Position numbers and translations under genes: made by a program. The notes under the pieces were generated by a model, which was not told where the DNA came from, made no database searches, and saw only the letters and a list, made by a program, of their open reading frames with translations. From Dyadobacter chenwenxiniae (GTDB taxonomy: Bacteria; Bacteroidota; Bacteroidia; Cytophagales; Spirosomataceae), in assembly GCF_022869785.1 (NCBI RefSeq), contig NZ_CP094997.1, positions 868,001-932,000 of the forward strand: DNA of 64,000 nt. The letters run 5' to 3'. Shown piece by piece: positions 43,659-53,208 of the stretch. How positions within the stretch are numbered: position 1 is the stretch's first letter; every line of letters begins with the position of its first letter.

Positions 43659-44276
43659 TTGCATAACTTCTATTTTGCTGATGTGTTAGGAACTGATGTA
43701 AATAATGAACGGACTTTGCTGGCGCTTTCTTCTATGGCAGACGAGAAAGCGTTTACGTCCCTTTTTTATTTGTACAAGCATAAGCTCTATTCCTATCTGA
43801 CAAGCCTTACGGAATCTGAAATGCTTGCGGAAGATATCGTTCAGGATGTTTTTTTAAAGCTTTGGAATGATCGTGAAACGCTTGCTGAGATTGATAATTT
43901 TGGAAGTTACCTGTTTCGCATGTCGAAAAATCAGGCAATTAATCATTTTCGGAGGATGTCACGCGAGACATTAATCATCTCTGAAATGTTTCAGGCAAAT
44001 CCCTCTGACAATCAAACAGAGGATACCGTGTCGCTGAAAGAAACTAAAAAAATTCTCGAAGACATCATTGATAAACTGCCTGCTCAGCAAAAGATGATCT
44101 ATAAGCTTAGCAGACATGAAGGAAAGACGCACGATGAGATAGCTGACATGCTTAAAATTTCTCCCAATACAATTAAAAATCACATTGTACAGGCAATGTC
44201 TACCATCCGTACACAACTTCGCCGCTATTCTGATACACTCCTGATGTTGGCATTGGTAACCATCTTCAAAGACTAA
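43659..44276 (+). CDS. ECF sigma factor of the polysaccharide utilisation locus
   Basis: 205 residues. Region 2 (AFTSLFYLYKHKLYSYLTSL, MLAEDIVQDVFLKLWNDRET, NFGSYLFRMSKNQAINHFRR) and region 4 (LPAQQKMIYKLSRHEGKTHD, EIADMLKISPNTIKNHIVQA) are typical of the Bacteroidota FecI-like group. Start: TTG at 43659, or GTG at 43683, which would remove 8 residues; no ATG is available. It is followed by a FecR anti-sigma gene and SusC/SusD, so it should be released by the SusC N-terminal signalling domain when substrate binds and then transcribe the locus. Confidence 0.92.
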   Translation: MHNFYFADVLGTDVNNERTLLALSSMADEKAFTSLFYLYKHKLYSYLTSLTESEMLAEDIVQDVFLKLWNDRETLAEIDNFGSYLFRMSKNQAINHFRRMSRETLIISEMFQANPSDNQTEDTVSLKETKKILEDIIDKLPAQQKMIYKLSRHEGKTHDEIADMLKISPNTIKNHIVQAMSTIRTQLRRYSDTLLMLALVTIFKD

Positions 44277-44518
44277 TTACTCTCACTGCTCTTGAATTCT
44301 AATGGATTTGGATCAGGTCACAAGAAATTTGGAAGTAAAAAGCCTGTTTCAAGCGTACATAAGCGCTTTTTAAATATAATTTGGTTTTTTTTCATCACAG
44401 ACTAGTCCCTGCGGGCTTCTCATTTGTCTTTTATTTGGTGATCGTTCGGATCAATGATGGAATCGTTCGGTAATTATTCGAAGTGCAGCAGTAATTATGG
44501 AGAAAAGGAAAATTCGAT

Positions 44519-45706
44519 ATGTATAACGAGAGAATAAGATATCTGACAAATAAGTTTTTTGCAGGCACTTACAGTGAATCAGAAAAGGAAGAGCTGGCAA
44601 TTTGGATCAAAGAGAATCCCGATCAGACTTTGATTGAGGCACTGGAGAATGAATGGGATGATTTTGAGAGTGACATCCGGATGCCTGATCATGTTTCAAA
44701 CCGAATATTAAGCAATATCCTGGCGTCAAATTCCGAAATCTCGTCATCTGAAAGATTTATTAGTGATTCATCTACAAGATATCTCTGGTCAAAAATCGCA
44801 GCGGCTGCTGTTTTAATCCTATCCTTGGGAATATACTGGTGGTCGGGGAAAGATAGAAGTCCGGTTGCTCTGCAAACCACAGCACGTGTTGTAGCAGGTG
44901 ACATTGCCCCGGGCGGAAATAAAGCAATCCTGACCCTTGGAGACGGTTCCAGTATCATGCTTGACAGTGCGAAAAATGGGAATTTGGCCAGTCAGGGAAA
45001 TACGAATATTACCAAATCAAAGAAAGGCGAGTTGGTCTACAATGTTTCCGGCGTTCCTGATCAGGCGGTTGTGTTTAATACGATGGCTACCCCGAAAGGA
45101 GGCCAGTATCACATTGTTTTACCTGATGGCTCCAAAGTATGGCTGAATGCCGCTTCCAGTTTAAGATTTCCCACTGCTTTTAAAGGAAAAGAGCGTAAAG
45201 TGGAAATCACTGGTGAAGTTTATTTTGAAGTGGCGCACAATGCCAGAATGCCGTTTATAGTAAAATCCGGCGATACAGAAATAGCCGTATTGGGAACACA
45301 CTTTAACGTGATGGCCTATGCTGACGAAAAAGTGATGAAAACCACACTGTTGGAGGGGTCTGTGAAAGTGAGCATCGCGGGCGGTTCAGCGACGCTGTTG
45401 CCCGGTCAGCAGGCGCGAATAAAAAGCATCACAAACAATATCCGTGTGGTGGATAACATTGATACTGAGAAAGAAATGGCATGGAAAAATGGCTTCTTTC
45501 AGTTTCAGGATGATAATCTGGAAAATATCATGCGACAGATCTCCCGATGGTATGATGTGGATGTGACCTATGAAGGAAATCCGGGGAAAGAAACTTATAC
45601 AGGCAGGTTACCAAGAAATGCCAATGTTTCCAAGGTTTTTAAAATATTGTCACTTAGCGGTGTGAAGTTCAGAATAGAGGGAAAATCAATTATTGTAACA
45701 CCATAA
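44519..45706 (+). CDS. FecR-type anti-sigma factor
   Basis: 395 residues. N-terminal cytoplasmic anti-sigma part (YLTNKFFAGTYSESEKEELA, IWIKENPDQ), one membrane helix (~92-109, LWSKIAAAAVLILSLGIYWW), a periplasmic FecR domain (GGQYHIVLPDGSKVWLNAAS, KVEITGEVYFEVAHNARMPF, VLGTHFNVMAY, GQQARI) and a C-terminal DUF4974 secretin/STN-like domain (NIMRQISRWYDVDVTYEGN, KVFKILSLSGVKF). It holds the sigma factor and receives the signal from the STN domain of the SusC protein encoded next. Confidence 0.96.
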   Translation: MYNERIRYLTNKFFAGTYSESEKEELAIWIKENPDQTLIEALENEWDDFESDIRMPDHVSNRILSNILASNSEISSSERFISDSSTRYLWSKIAAAAVLILSLGIYWWSGKDRSPVALQTTARVVAGDIAPGGNKAILTLGDGSSIMLDSAKNGNLASQGNTNITKSKKGELVYNVSGVPDQAVVFNTMATPKGGQYHIVLPDGSKVWLNAASSLRFPTAFKGKERKVEITGEVYFEVAHNARMPFIVKSGDTEIAVLGTHFNVMAYADEKVMKTTLLEGSVKVSIAGGSATLLPGQQARIKSITNNIRVVDNIDTEKEMAWKNGFFQFQDDNLENIMRQISRWYDVDVTYEGNPGKETYTGRLPRNANVSKVFKILSLSGVKFRIEGKSIIVTP

Positions 45707-45863
45707 CCCAGTTTTAGAGCCTATGACAAAATAGACACCAGTAAGATTCAAAAAACAGGTGCTGTCTCAAAAAAAGAACGAAAACGCGTCAACGTTCTCG
45801 TTCAGAGGAGCCAGCAAATATTACAATTTGTCCAAAACCGTATTACTAACTCTAAACAAAAGT

Positions 45864-48800
45864 ATGAATCGAAACTCTTTAAACCAAAAGAGACGAGGCC
45901 TGTCGTATATAGCCGACAGTTACCGGAGTCTTTTGACAACCAAAACATTTTTGGTAATGAAGCTAATCTTTATTATTTCTCTGGCTTTTTGTATGCAGGT
46001 GAGCGCAAGCAGCTCAGCGCAGAAAATCACATTAGTTGCTCAAAATGCATCTCTGGAAAGAGTAATGAAAGATATTGAAAAACAGAGTGGCTACTCTTTT
46101 TGGCATAAAACTGAGCTTATTAGCAAGGCGGCGAAAGTTAGTGTTACCATTCAGAACGCTAATCTGGAAGACGCGCTTTCGAAGGTCTTGAAAAATCAGC
46201 AGGTTGATTACGCTATTGTAGATCATACGGTTGTTTTGCAAGCCAAGAAGCAGGATAAAATTATAACTCCCATCATAAAGATTCTGGAACCTATTAAAGG
46301 TCAGGTAATTGGTTCGGATGGGAAACCGTTGATTGGGGTTACTGTGATTGTAAAAGCGAGCAAATTAGGAACAACGACTGATATGGATGGGAATTTTTCC
46401 ATAAACGCGACAGACACGGATGTGCTTGTTTTCTCCTATATCGGATTCGATTCAAAAGAAGTTCTCGTTGGCAAACAGAGCAATATTTCAGTTTCGCTGT
46501 CAGAAAGTAACACGACTTTGGGTGAGGTTGCGGTGATCGGCTATGGTACGCAGTCACGCAAAACGCTGACCAGTGCTGTAAGTACGGTCAAAGCAGAAGA
46601 GATGAATAAAGGAGCAATTACGGACGTTGGCCAGCTTTTGCAGGGTAAAGTTCCAGGTTTGAACATTACGGCAAACGGCGACCCAAACAAGCCAGCGGCG
46701 GTTGTTCTTCGCGGTGCGTCAACAATTAACAGTTCGCAGGGGCCTTTTTACGTGATCGATAATGTGCCCGGTGCTGATATTGCGACTATTGCGCCAGACG
46801 ATATTGCTTCTATTGACATTCTTAAGGATGCAGCTGCGACGGCTATTTATGGAAACAGGGCGGCAAACGGTGTGATCATGGTGACCACTAAAAAGGGTAA
46901 AAAAGGTGAGTCCAGAATAACGTACAATGGTTTTGTAGGGATAGAAAAGGTTTCGAACAAACTGGATATGATGACCGGCGCGCAGTTACGAACTTTTCTT
47001 GAAAACAACGGCGTGGGACTTGCTCCAAAAGACGACTTGGGTGCAGACACAGATTGGCAGTCGGCGGTTCAGAGAAAAACTGCGATTTCTACAAATCATA
47101 ATATATCCTTCAGTGGCGGAACCGAGCATAGTACATACAGCGCAAGTTTGAACTACGTAAACAAGGAAGGTATCTTGCTCAACAGTTCCCTTAAACGGTT
47201 CATCGGCCGTTTGTCGCTGCAACAATACGCTTTCAAGGATAAAATCAAGTTTGGGCTTACTGTTACCAATTCTAACAGCACGGCCAGGGACATTCCGTTC
47301 CGTAATACCGTTTTACTTCAATCAGCTCTTTATCTGCCCGTTTCTCCGGTCAGAAATGCCGATGGAAGCTATTTTGAAAATTTGGATCACACAGATTACT
47401 ACAATCCGTTGTCAATGATCAACAATGCTGAAAACAGCACGAAAACAAATAACCTGACTGGTAGTTTCACAACCGAGGTGAAGCTGCCGTTTGGCTTGCT
47501 GTATAATTTAAACTTATCTTATCTCAATACCAACTCATTAGGAGGCACTTATTATAACAAATATTTTACTGATAACTACAATAATATGTATGATAATCCT
47601 GAACCTGGATTGGGATATCATACACAGCAGTCGTTTGGTGCAAACGGACAAGCGAATAGAAGTTCATACCGCAATTCAAGCAAAATCCTCGAAACATTTT
47701 TAACCTGGAACAAGGAATTCGGAGATCACTCGCTTAACGCTGTTGTAGGTTATTCATGGCAGGATTACATTATCGGCGAAGGTTTCCAGGTGATTACGAG
47801 CAATATGCCGGTTGATAATATCAGCTACAACAACCTTGCTTTAAGTAATCCATACGGCGTGTCAGGTTTTCAGATTGGCTTTGGTGCTGATGGAATTTAT
47901 CAGCAAACACGCCTGATTTCTGATTTTGCCAGGTTCAACTACAATTACAAAAACAAATATCTTCTTCAGGGTTCTGTCAGAAGGGATGGAAGTTCAGTTT
48001 TTGGTAAAAACAATCAGTGGGGCTATTTCCCGTCTGTTGGTGCAGCATGGCGAATTTCAGAAGAAGGATTCATGACAGGACAAAAGGTCTTTAATGATCT
48101 TAAACTGCGTGCAAGCTACGGCGTGACGGGTAATGCTACTGGCTTTGGAGCTTACACAACCCAGTTTTTGTCAGGAAGCCTTGGGACTTATTACTACAAC
48201 GGAACACTTACTGCAGCGCTCGGACCAACGCAAGCTGCCAATCCGGACTTGAAATGGGAAAAAACAGCAACCAGTAATCTTGGAGTTGACTTTGCAGTAT
48301 TAGAAGGAAGGCTGAGCGGTACTTTGGAACTGTACAACAAGAATACGACAGGTATGATTTATTCGTACAGTGTAGATCCGATTCTGGTGCCAACTGGTAA
48401 AATCACGACCAATGGCGGGAGTATTAATAACAAAGGGATTGAGTTGAGTTTGAATGCAATTGTATTCGATAAAGGATCTTTGAAATGGTCTACGGGTCTG
48501 AATCTTGCGCACAACAAGAACACGGTTACAAGTCTATCTAACCCGCTTTTTGCAGGTGGTGACTCCGTTTTGCTTGCTTATCCGGAAGGTTTGGGACAGT
48601 CCAGCCACTCGCTCGAAATCCTTAAAGCAGGAAAGCCACTTGGTCAGTTTTTCTCTCTCCAGTATGCAGGTAAAGATGCGGCAGGCGTTTCACAGTTTGT
48701 CGGCGGAGACGGGCAGTTGACAACAACACCCTCCATCGGAGTGGACTACAAATACATTGGAAATGCGCAGCCAAAATTGCTGGCTGGTTGGTCTAACAAC

Positions 48801-49220
48801 TTTCGTTACAGAAACCTCGATTTGAATGTTTTCGTGCGCGGTGCTTTTGGAAATAAGATTTTCAACGCAACCCGTGCCGATCTGTTCCGTCCGAATACTG
48901 CGCAGTACACAAACATTCTTGCTGATGCAGGGGGCGAATCGATGGCTGATTTCAATTCGTATCAGTATTCTTCGAGGTTCGTTGAAAGCGGTAGTTACCT
49001 GAGATTCGATAATGCGACCTTGGGCTACAATTTCAAAAATATTGGTTCAGGAATGAAAAGCCTGCGTGTATACACGTCCGTGAACAACCTGTTTGTGATC
49101 ACAAAATATACAGGGGTTGATCCGGAAATCAATCAGGGTGGACTCGCGCCAGGGGTGGATTCGAATAATTTCTACCCTAAAACAAGAACTTTCCTTTTGG
49201 GAGTGAACGTATCATTCTGA
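45864..49220 (+). CDS. SusC/RagA-family TonB-dependent receptor with STN domain
   Basis: 1118 residues from the ATG at 45864; the frame is open back to a GTG at 45759. An ATG at 45957 would keep only the signal helix (KLIFIISLAFCMQVSASSSA). STN domain (ITLVAQNASLERVMKDIEKQ, SGYSFWHK), carboxypeptidase-like domain (IKGQVIGSDGKPLIGVTVIV), plug with RagA signature (GYGTQSRKTLTSAVSTVKAE, ILKDAAATAIYGNRAANGVI), and barrel to VNVSF. It imports oligosaccharides with the SusD protein and signals through FecR to the sigma factor. The downstream GH89 suggests alpha-GlcNAc-containing substrates. Confidence 0.96.
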   Translation: MNRNSLNQKRRGLSYIADSYRSLLTTKTFLVMKLIFIISLAFCMQVSASSSAQKITLVAQNASLERVMKDIEKQSGYSFWHKTELISKAAKVSVTIQNANLEDALSKVLKNQQVDYAIVDHTVVLQAKKQDKIITPIIKILEPIKGQVIGSDGKPLIGVTVIVKASKLGTTTDMDGNFSINATDTDVLVFSYIGFDSKEVLVGKQSNISVSLSESNTTLGEVAVIGYGTQSRKTLTSAVSTVKAEEMNKGAITDVGQLLQGKVPGLNITANGDPNKPAAVVLRGASTINSSQGPFYVIDNVPGADIATIAPDDIASIDILKDAAATAIYGNRAANGVIMVTTKKGKKGESRITYNGFVGIEKVSNKLDMMTGAQLRTFLENNGVGLAPKDDLGADTDWQSAVQRKTAISTNHNISFSGGTEHSTYSASLNYVNKEGILLNSSLKRFIGRLSLQQYAFKDKIKFGLTVTNSNSTARDIPFRNTVLLQSALYLPVSPVRNADGSYFENLDHTDYYNPLSMINNAENSTKTNNLTGSFTTEVKLPFGLLYNLNLSYLNTNSLGGTYYNKYFTDNYNNMYDNPEPGLGYHTQQSFGANGQANRSSYRNSSKILETFLTWNKEFGDHSLNAVVGYSWQDYIIGEGFQVITSNMPVDNISYNNLALSNPYGVSGFQIGFGADGIYQQTRLISDFARFNYNYKNKYLLQGSVRRDGSSVFGKNNQWGYFPSVGAAWRISEEGFMTGQKVFNDLKLRASYGVTGNATGFGAYTTQFLSGSLGTYYYNGTLTAALGPTQAANPDLKWEKTATSNLGVDFAVLEGRLSGTLELYNKNTTGMIYSYSVDPILVPTGKITTNGGSINNKGIELSLNAIVFDKGSLKWSTGLNLAHNKNTVTSLSNPLFAGGDSVLLAYPEGLGQSSHSLEILKAGKPLGQFFSLQYAGKDAAGVSQFVGGDGQLTTTPSIGVDYKYIGNAQPKLLAGWSNNFRYRNLDLNVFVRGAFGNKIFNATRADLFRPNTAQYTNILADAGGESMADFNSYQYSSRFVESGSYLRFDNATLGYNFKNIGSGMKSLRVYTSVNNLFVITKYTGVDPEINQGGLAPGVDSNNFYPKTRTFLLGVNVSF

Positions 49221-49239
49221 TTTTTAAAAACTAGATATT

Positions 49240-50850
49240 ATGAAAAAGTCATATATAAAAACCATCTTTTCAGCAGTTTTAATGGGGACAATGGTTTCCT
49301 GTCACGACCTGGATGTGCCGGTAACTTCTGAACTTACTCCGGATGTTTTCCCCACAAATGTTTCACAGTTTATCAGCGCAGCGGGACCTGCTTACGTAGC
49401 GCTCCGGGGAAATATTTCTGTTGAATATTTTCACTTGCAGACATTAAGTACGGACGAAGCCATTTTTCCAGCCAAAGGTGGTAACTGGTATAATGGCGCT
49501 GAATTTAAGGATTTGCACTTACATAGCTGGACAAAAGACCACAGTACCGTCACTGGAAATTGGACCTGGCTGAGCACAATTATCGGTACGGTTAACCAGT
49601 CATTGTCTATTCTCGAAACCAATATGCCCGAAGGAACGTCCAAAACCCAAAGCCTGGCAGAACTTAAAATGGTTCGTGCACTCGCTTACTTCTGGATGAT
49701 GGACAGTTTTGGAAATGTACCTATAATTACAACATATGGCGATTACAGTGCACATCCGAATGCAAAACGGGCAGAAGTTTTTGCATTTCTGGAAACAGAG
49801 ATCAAAGCTGCACTTCCCGATCTTAGTGAAGTTGTAGACATTTCGACCTATGGCCGTCCGACAAAATATCTTGCGCACGCGTTACTTGCCAAAATGTATC
49901 TGAATGCGGAGGTTTACACCGGAACACCCCGTTATGCAGATTGTATCGCAGCTTGTGATGCAATTATTAGTTCCGGCAAGTTTTCGCTCGAACCGGCAAG
50001 TTCCTACCTGAAAATGTTCTATCCCGATAATGGCCCTGCCATGAAAGAGTTCATTTTTGCAATTCCTTTCGACGCGACAGCAACCAATAGCTTCCCGTTC
50101 CGTGCGACGAACCTGCATTCGCGCTATGATATTCCAAGAGGTATGGTTGCTAAATTCAAGATGCCGTTTACGCCTGATGCAGCGGTGAGTACATTACCCG
50201 AATTTTACAAGTATTTCAACGATGCAACGGACATCAGAAATAAAGAATGGCTGACGGGATTGCAGTTTTACGATGACGGCTCGCCAGTTACTGTAACGAC
50301 CACCAAAAAAGGGTATGACCAGTTTTATAAAGGTGCCGACCCTTCTGCCCCATATACTTATCAGGTTAACATTACGCCAGAAGTTACTTTAAGACAGGAT
50401 GTTGCCTCTTTCGATGTTGGAAACGATGAGCTTGCCTGGAACATGGGGTACAGAAACATCAAATTTCATCCGGACGCTACCTCTTTGAACAGAAACCAGA
50501 ATAACGATGTGCCTATATTCCGTTATGCCGACGCAATTTTAATGAAAGCAGAGGCGATCCAGCGGGGTGGAGCTGCAACCTCCGGTGCAACCGCCTTGTC
50601 TCTGGTCAACTCAATCAGGACGGCTCGGACAGCGAAAGCGTTTACTAGTGTTACGCTTGAATCAATTTATGAGGAGAGGGCACGTGAGTTTGCTTCCGAA
50701 ATGTGGCACAGAAACGATATGATCCGTTTTGGAAAATTTGAAAATAAATGGGGATACAAAACGGATGCGGATGTTAACAAACGCATTTTCCCGATCCCGA
50801 ATTCAGCCATGCTTTTAAATCCTGCGCTGGTTCAAAATCCAGGTTATTGA
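49240..50850 (+). CDS. SusD/RagB-family glycan-binding lipoprotein
   Basis: 536 residues. Lipoprotein signal (AVLMGTMVSCHDLDVP), SusD-like N-terminal domain with TPR-like helices (LQTLSTDEAIFPAKGGNWYN, LAELKMVRALAYFWMMDSFG, KYLAHALLAKMYLNAEVYTG) and RagB C-terminal domain (NDVPIFRYADAILMKAEAIQ, YEERAREFASEMWHRNDMIR, IFPIPNSAMLLNPALVQNPG). It begins 19 bp after susC and forms the lid on the receptor. Aromatic residues on its surface would bind the glycan; specificity cannot be read from sequence alone. Confidence 0.95.
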   Translation: MKKSYIKTIFSAVLMGTMVSCHDLDVPVTSELTPDVFPTNVSQFISAAGPAYVALRGNISVEYFHLQTLSTDEAIFPAKGGNWYNGAEFKDLHLHSWTKDHSTVTGNWTWLSTIIGTVNQSLSILETNMPEGTSKTQSLAELKMVRALAYFWMMDSFGNVPIITTYGDYSAHPNAKRAEVFAFLETEIKAALPDLSEVVDISTYGRPTKYLAHALLAKMYLNAEVYTGTPRYADCIAACDAIISSGKFSLEPASSYLKMFYPDNGPAMKEFIFAIPFDATATNSFPFRATNLHSRYDIPRGMVAKFKMPFTPDAAVSTLPEFYKYFNDATDIRNKEWLTGLQFYDDGSPVTVTTTKKGYDQFYKGADPSAPYTYQVNITPEVTLRQDVASFDVGNDELAWNMGYRNIKFHPDATSLNRNQNNDVPIFRYADAILMKAEAIQRGGAATSGATALSLVNSIRTARTAKAFTSVTLESIYEERAREFASEMWHRNDMIRFGKFENKWGYKTDADVNKRIFPIPNSAMLLNPALVQNPGY

Positions 50851-50961
50851 TCTATGGTATTCTCCGTGTCTGTTTTATGGATACGGAGATATTTTCTTCT
50901 TGTGACATTTCAGCCCGGATCGTTTTTATGACACGGCGAATCATACCTTAATGTATTAAAA

Positions 50962-53208
50962 ATGAATAACATCCTTAAAGGTTGTTCTTCTCCAAAATTT
51001 TTGGGAAGGATCAACTGGTTTTGTCTTGTCTTTTTCTTTATTGTTTTCTCAAAAACTGCAAGCGCGCAAACTATAACAAGCTCGGCAAGATCATTAGTTG
51101 AAAGGGTTATCCCGTCTCATGCGTCCCATTTCGAAGTGGAGGAACTAACTTCAAAATCGGGAAAAGACGAATTTGAAATCGAAAGTAAGAATGACAAAAT
51201 CGTACTTCGTGGTTCAAGTGGCGTTGCTGTGGCTTCCGCACTTTACCATTATCTGACAGAATACGCACACTGCCAGGTTACCTGGAACGGGACCAATCTG
51301 GCGCTTCCGGCAAAACTTCCTGTTGTCCCAAACAAAATCAGCAAGGCCACAGTCTACAATTTTAGATACAATTTCAATTACTGCACATTTAGCTATAGCA
51401 TGAGCTGGTGGAATTGGGAGCGTTGGCAAAAAGAGATCGACTGGATGGCGCTACACGGAATTAACATGCCGCTGGCCATTACCGGCGAAGAATATACCTG
51501 GCTGGAGGTGTACAAAGACATGGGTTTCAAAGAAGATGATCTGAAAGATTTTTTCAGTGGGCCGGCTTATTTTGGCTGGTTCTGGATGGGGAATCTGGAC
51601 GGCTGGGGCGGGCCTTTGCCCATAAGCTGGATGGAAAGCCATAAAACTTTGCAACAGCAGATTGTCAAAAGAGAACGTGAACTGGGAATGAAACCCGTAT
51701 TGCCAGCTTTCACAGGACACGTTCCTGCTGCTTTTAAAAAGAAATTTCCAAAAGCACAGCTGAAAGCAACCAACTGGACAAACGGATTTGGTGACACCTA
51801 TATCCTGGATTCACAGGATCCAATGTTTGCCGAAATCGGAAAGAAATTCCTGGATAAGCAAACTAAGCTTTACGGTACCGACCACTTATACTCTGCGGAT
51901 ACTTTTAATGAAAACGAACCGCCGACAGATGAACCGGAATACTTGTCAAAACTGAGCGCCAGGATATATGACGGAATGAACCAGGCTGACCCCGATGCAG
52001 TTTGGGTAATGCAAGGCTGGTTGTTTTACAGCGACCGGAAATTTTGGAAAGCACCTCAGATTGAAGCACTTTTAAAAGCTGTCCCGGATGATAAAATGAT
52101 CTTGCTTGACCTGGCGGCTGAAATTGAACCTGTATGGAAAAGAACGGGTGCATTTTATGGCAAACCCTGGATTTGGAATATGCTGAATAATTTTGGAGGG
52201 AATGTCAATCTGTTTGGCCGGATGGAAGGTGTTGCAAAAGGACCTGCCGAAGCCTGGAATGACCCCAACAAAAAACGGCTTGAAGGAATCGGTCTGACGA
52301 TGGAAGCGATTGAACAGAATCCCGTGATCTATGAACTTACCATGGACCATACCTGGCGGACAACGCCGATTGATCTGGATGACTGGCTGAAAAAATATGC
52401 CAGAAATCGGTACGGAAAAGATGACCCGGATCTCAATCAGGCCTGGCAGATTTTAAGAAAAACAGTATACAACGGCAAAGAAATCCGTGATGGCGCGGAA
52501 TCGATTGTGACGGGTCGACCAACGCTCGATTCGACGACGATCTGGACAAGAACGAAACTGAATTACGCGCCGGAAGAGCTGTTGCCTGCCTGGGATTTGT
52601 TTGTTAAATCGGCTAAAAGCGGCAGCAAAACGGACGGATTCCGCTACGATCTGGTGGACGTTTCACGTCAGGTTCTTGCCAATTATGCATTGGTTCTTCA
52701 CAAGAAATGGGTTGCTGCTTTTAAAAAAGGCGGTAAAACCGCTTTCAAAAAACATAGCAAAGAATTTATTGATCTGATCAACGATATGGATGCGCTGCTG
52801 GCAACCCGGAAAGATTTCCTGCTCGGCCCGTGGATTGCCGATGCCAGAAAATGGGGCAACAATGCAGAGGAAAAGGCTTTGTATGAACAAAATGCCAGGG
52901 ATCTCATTACACTTTGGGGAGATGCAAACAGCCCGCTTCATGAATATTCAAACCGTCAATGGAGCGGATTATTGAGTGACTTTTACAGACCTCGGTGGGA
53001 AAAATTCTTTCTTATGCTCAACAATTCACACGAAACCGGAAAGGGGCCCGATTTCGGCGCCTTTGAAAAAACAATCTCTCAGTGGGAGTGGAAGTGGGTG
53101 AACGAGCAAAAGTCTTTCCCAATTACAGAAAAAGGAAGCAGCCTGGACACTGCGGTGAAATTGCATACAAAATACCGTCAGCAAATTAGTAATGACTACA
53201 AAAAGTAA
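50962..53208 (+). CDS. Alpha-N-acetylglucosaminidase, GH89 (NAGLU-like)
   Basis: 748 residues with signal peptide (FFIVFSKTASAQ), NAGLU N-terminal domain (~40-125), TIM barrel (~130-465) and C-terminal helical domain. Family words: FNYCTFSYSMSWWNWERWQK, EIDWMALHGINMPLAITGEE, ADTFNENEPPTDEP, WIWNMLNNFGGNVNLFGRME. Glu317 in DTFNENEP lines up with human NAGLU Glu316 (acid/base). At the place of the human nucleophile Glu446 (YSLMAELGW) this protein has Asp462 (YELTMDHTW), an oddity to check. It should remove terminal alpha-linked GlcNAc in the periplasm. The stop lies inside the start of the acyltransferase gene (17-bp overlap). Confidence 0.93.
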   Translation: MNNILKGCSSPKFLGRINWFCLVFFFIVFSKTASAQTITSSARSLVERVIPSHASHFEVEELTSKSGKDEFEIESKNDKIVLRGSSGVAVASALYHYLTEYAHCQVTWNGTNLALPAKLPVVPNKISKATVYNFRYNFNYCTFSYSMSWWNWERWQKEIDWMALHGINMPLAITGEEYTWLEVYKDMGFKEDDLKDFFSGPAYFGWFWMGNLDGWGGPLPISWMESHKTLQQQIVKRERELGMKPVLPAFTGHVPAAFKKKFPKAQLKATNWTNGFGDTYILDSQDPMFAEIGKKFLDKQTKLYGTDHLYSADTFNENEPPTDEPEYLSKLSARIYDGMNQADPDAVWVMQGWLFYSDRKFWKAPQIEALLKAVPDDKMILLDLAAEIEPVWKRTGAFYGKPWIWNMLNNFGGNVNLFGRMEGVAKGPAEAWNDPNKKRLEGIGLTMEAIEQNPVIYELTMDHTWRTTPIDLDDWLKKYARNRYGKDDPDLNQAWQILRKTVYNGKEIRDGAESIVTGRPTLDSTTIWTRTKLNYAPEELLPAWDLFVKSAKSGSKTDGFRYDLVDVSRQVLANYALVLHKKWVAAFKKGGKTAFKKHSKEFIDLINDMDALLATRKDFLLGPWIADARKWGNNAEEKALYEQNARDLITLWGDANSPLHEYSNRQWSGLLSDFYRPRWEKFFLMLNNSHETGKGPDFGAFEKTISQWEWKWVNEQKSFPITEKGSSLDTAVKLHTKYRQQISNDYKK

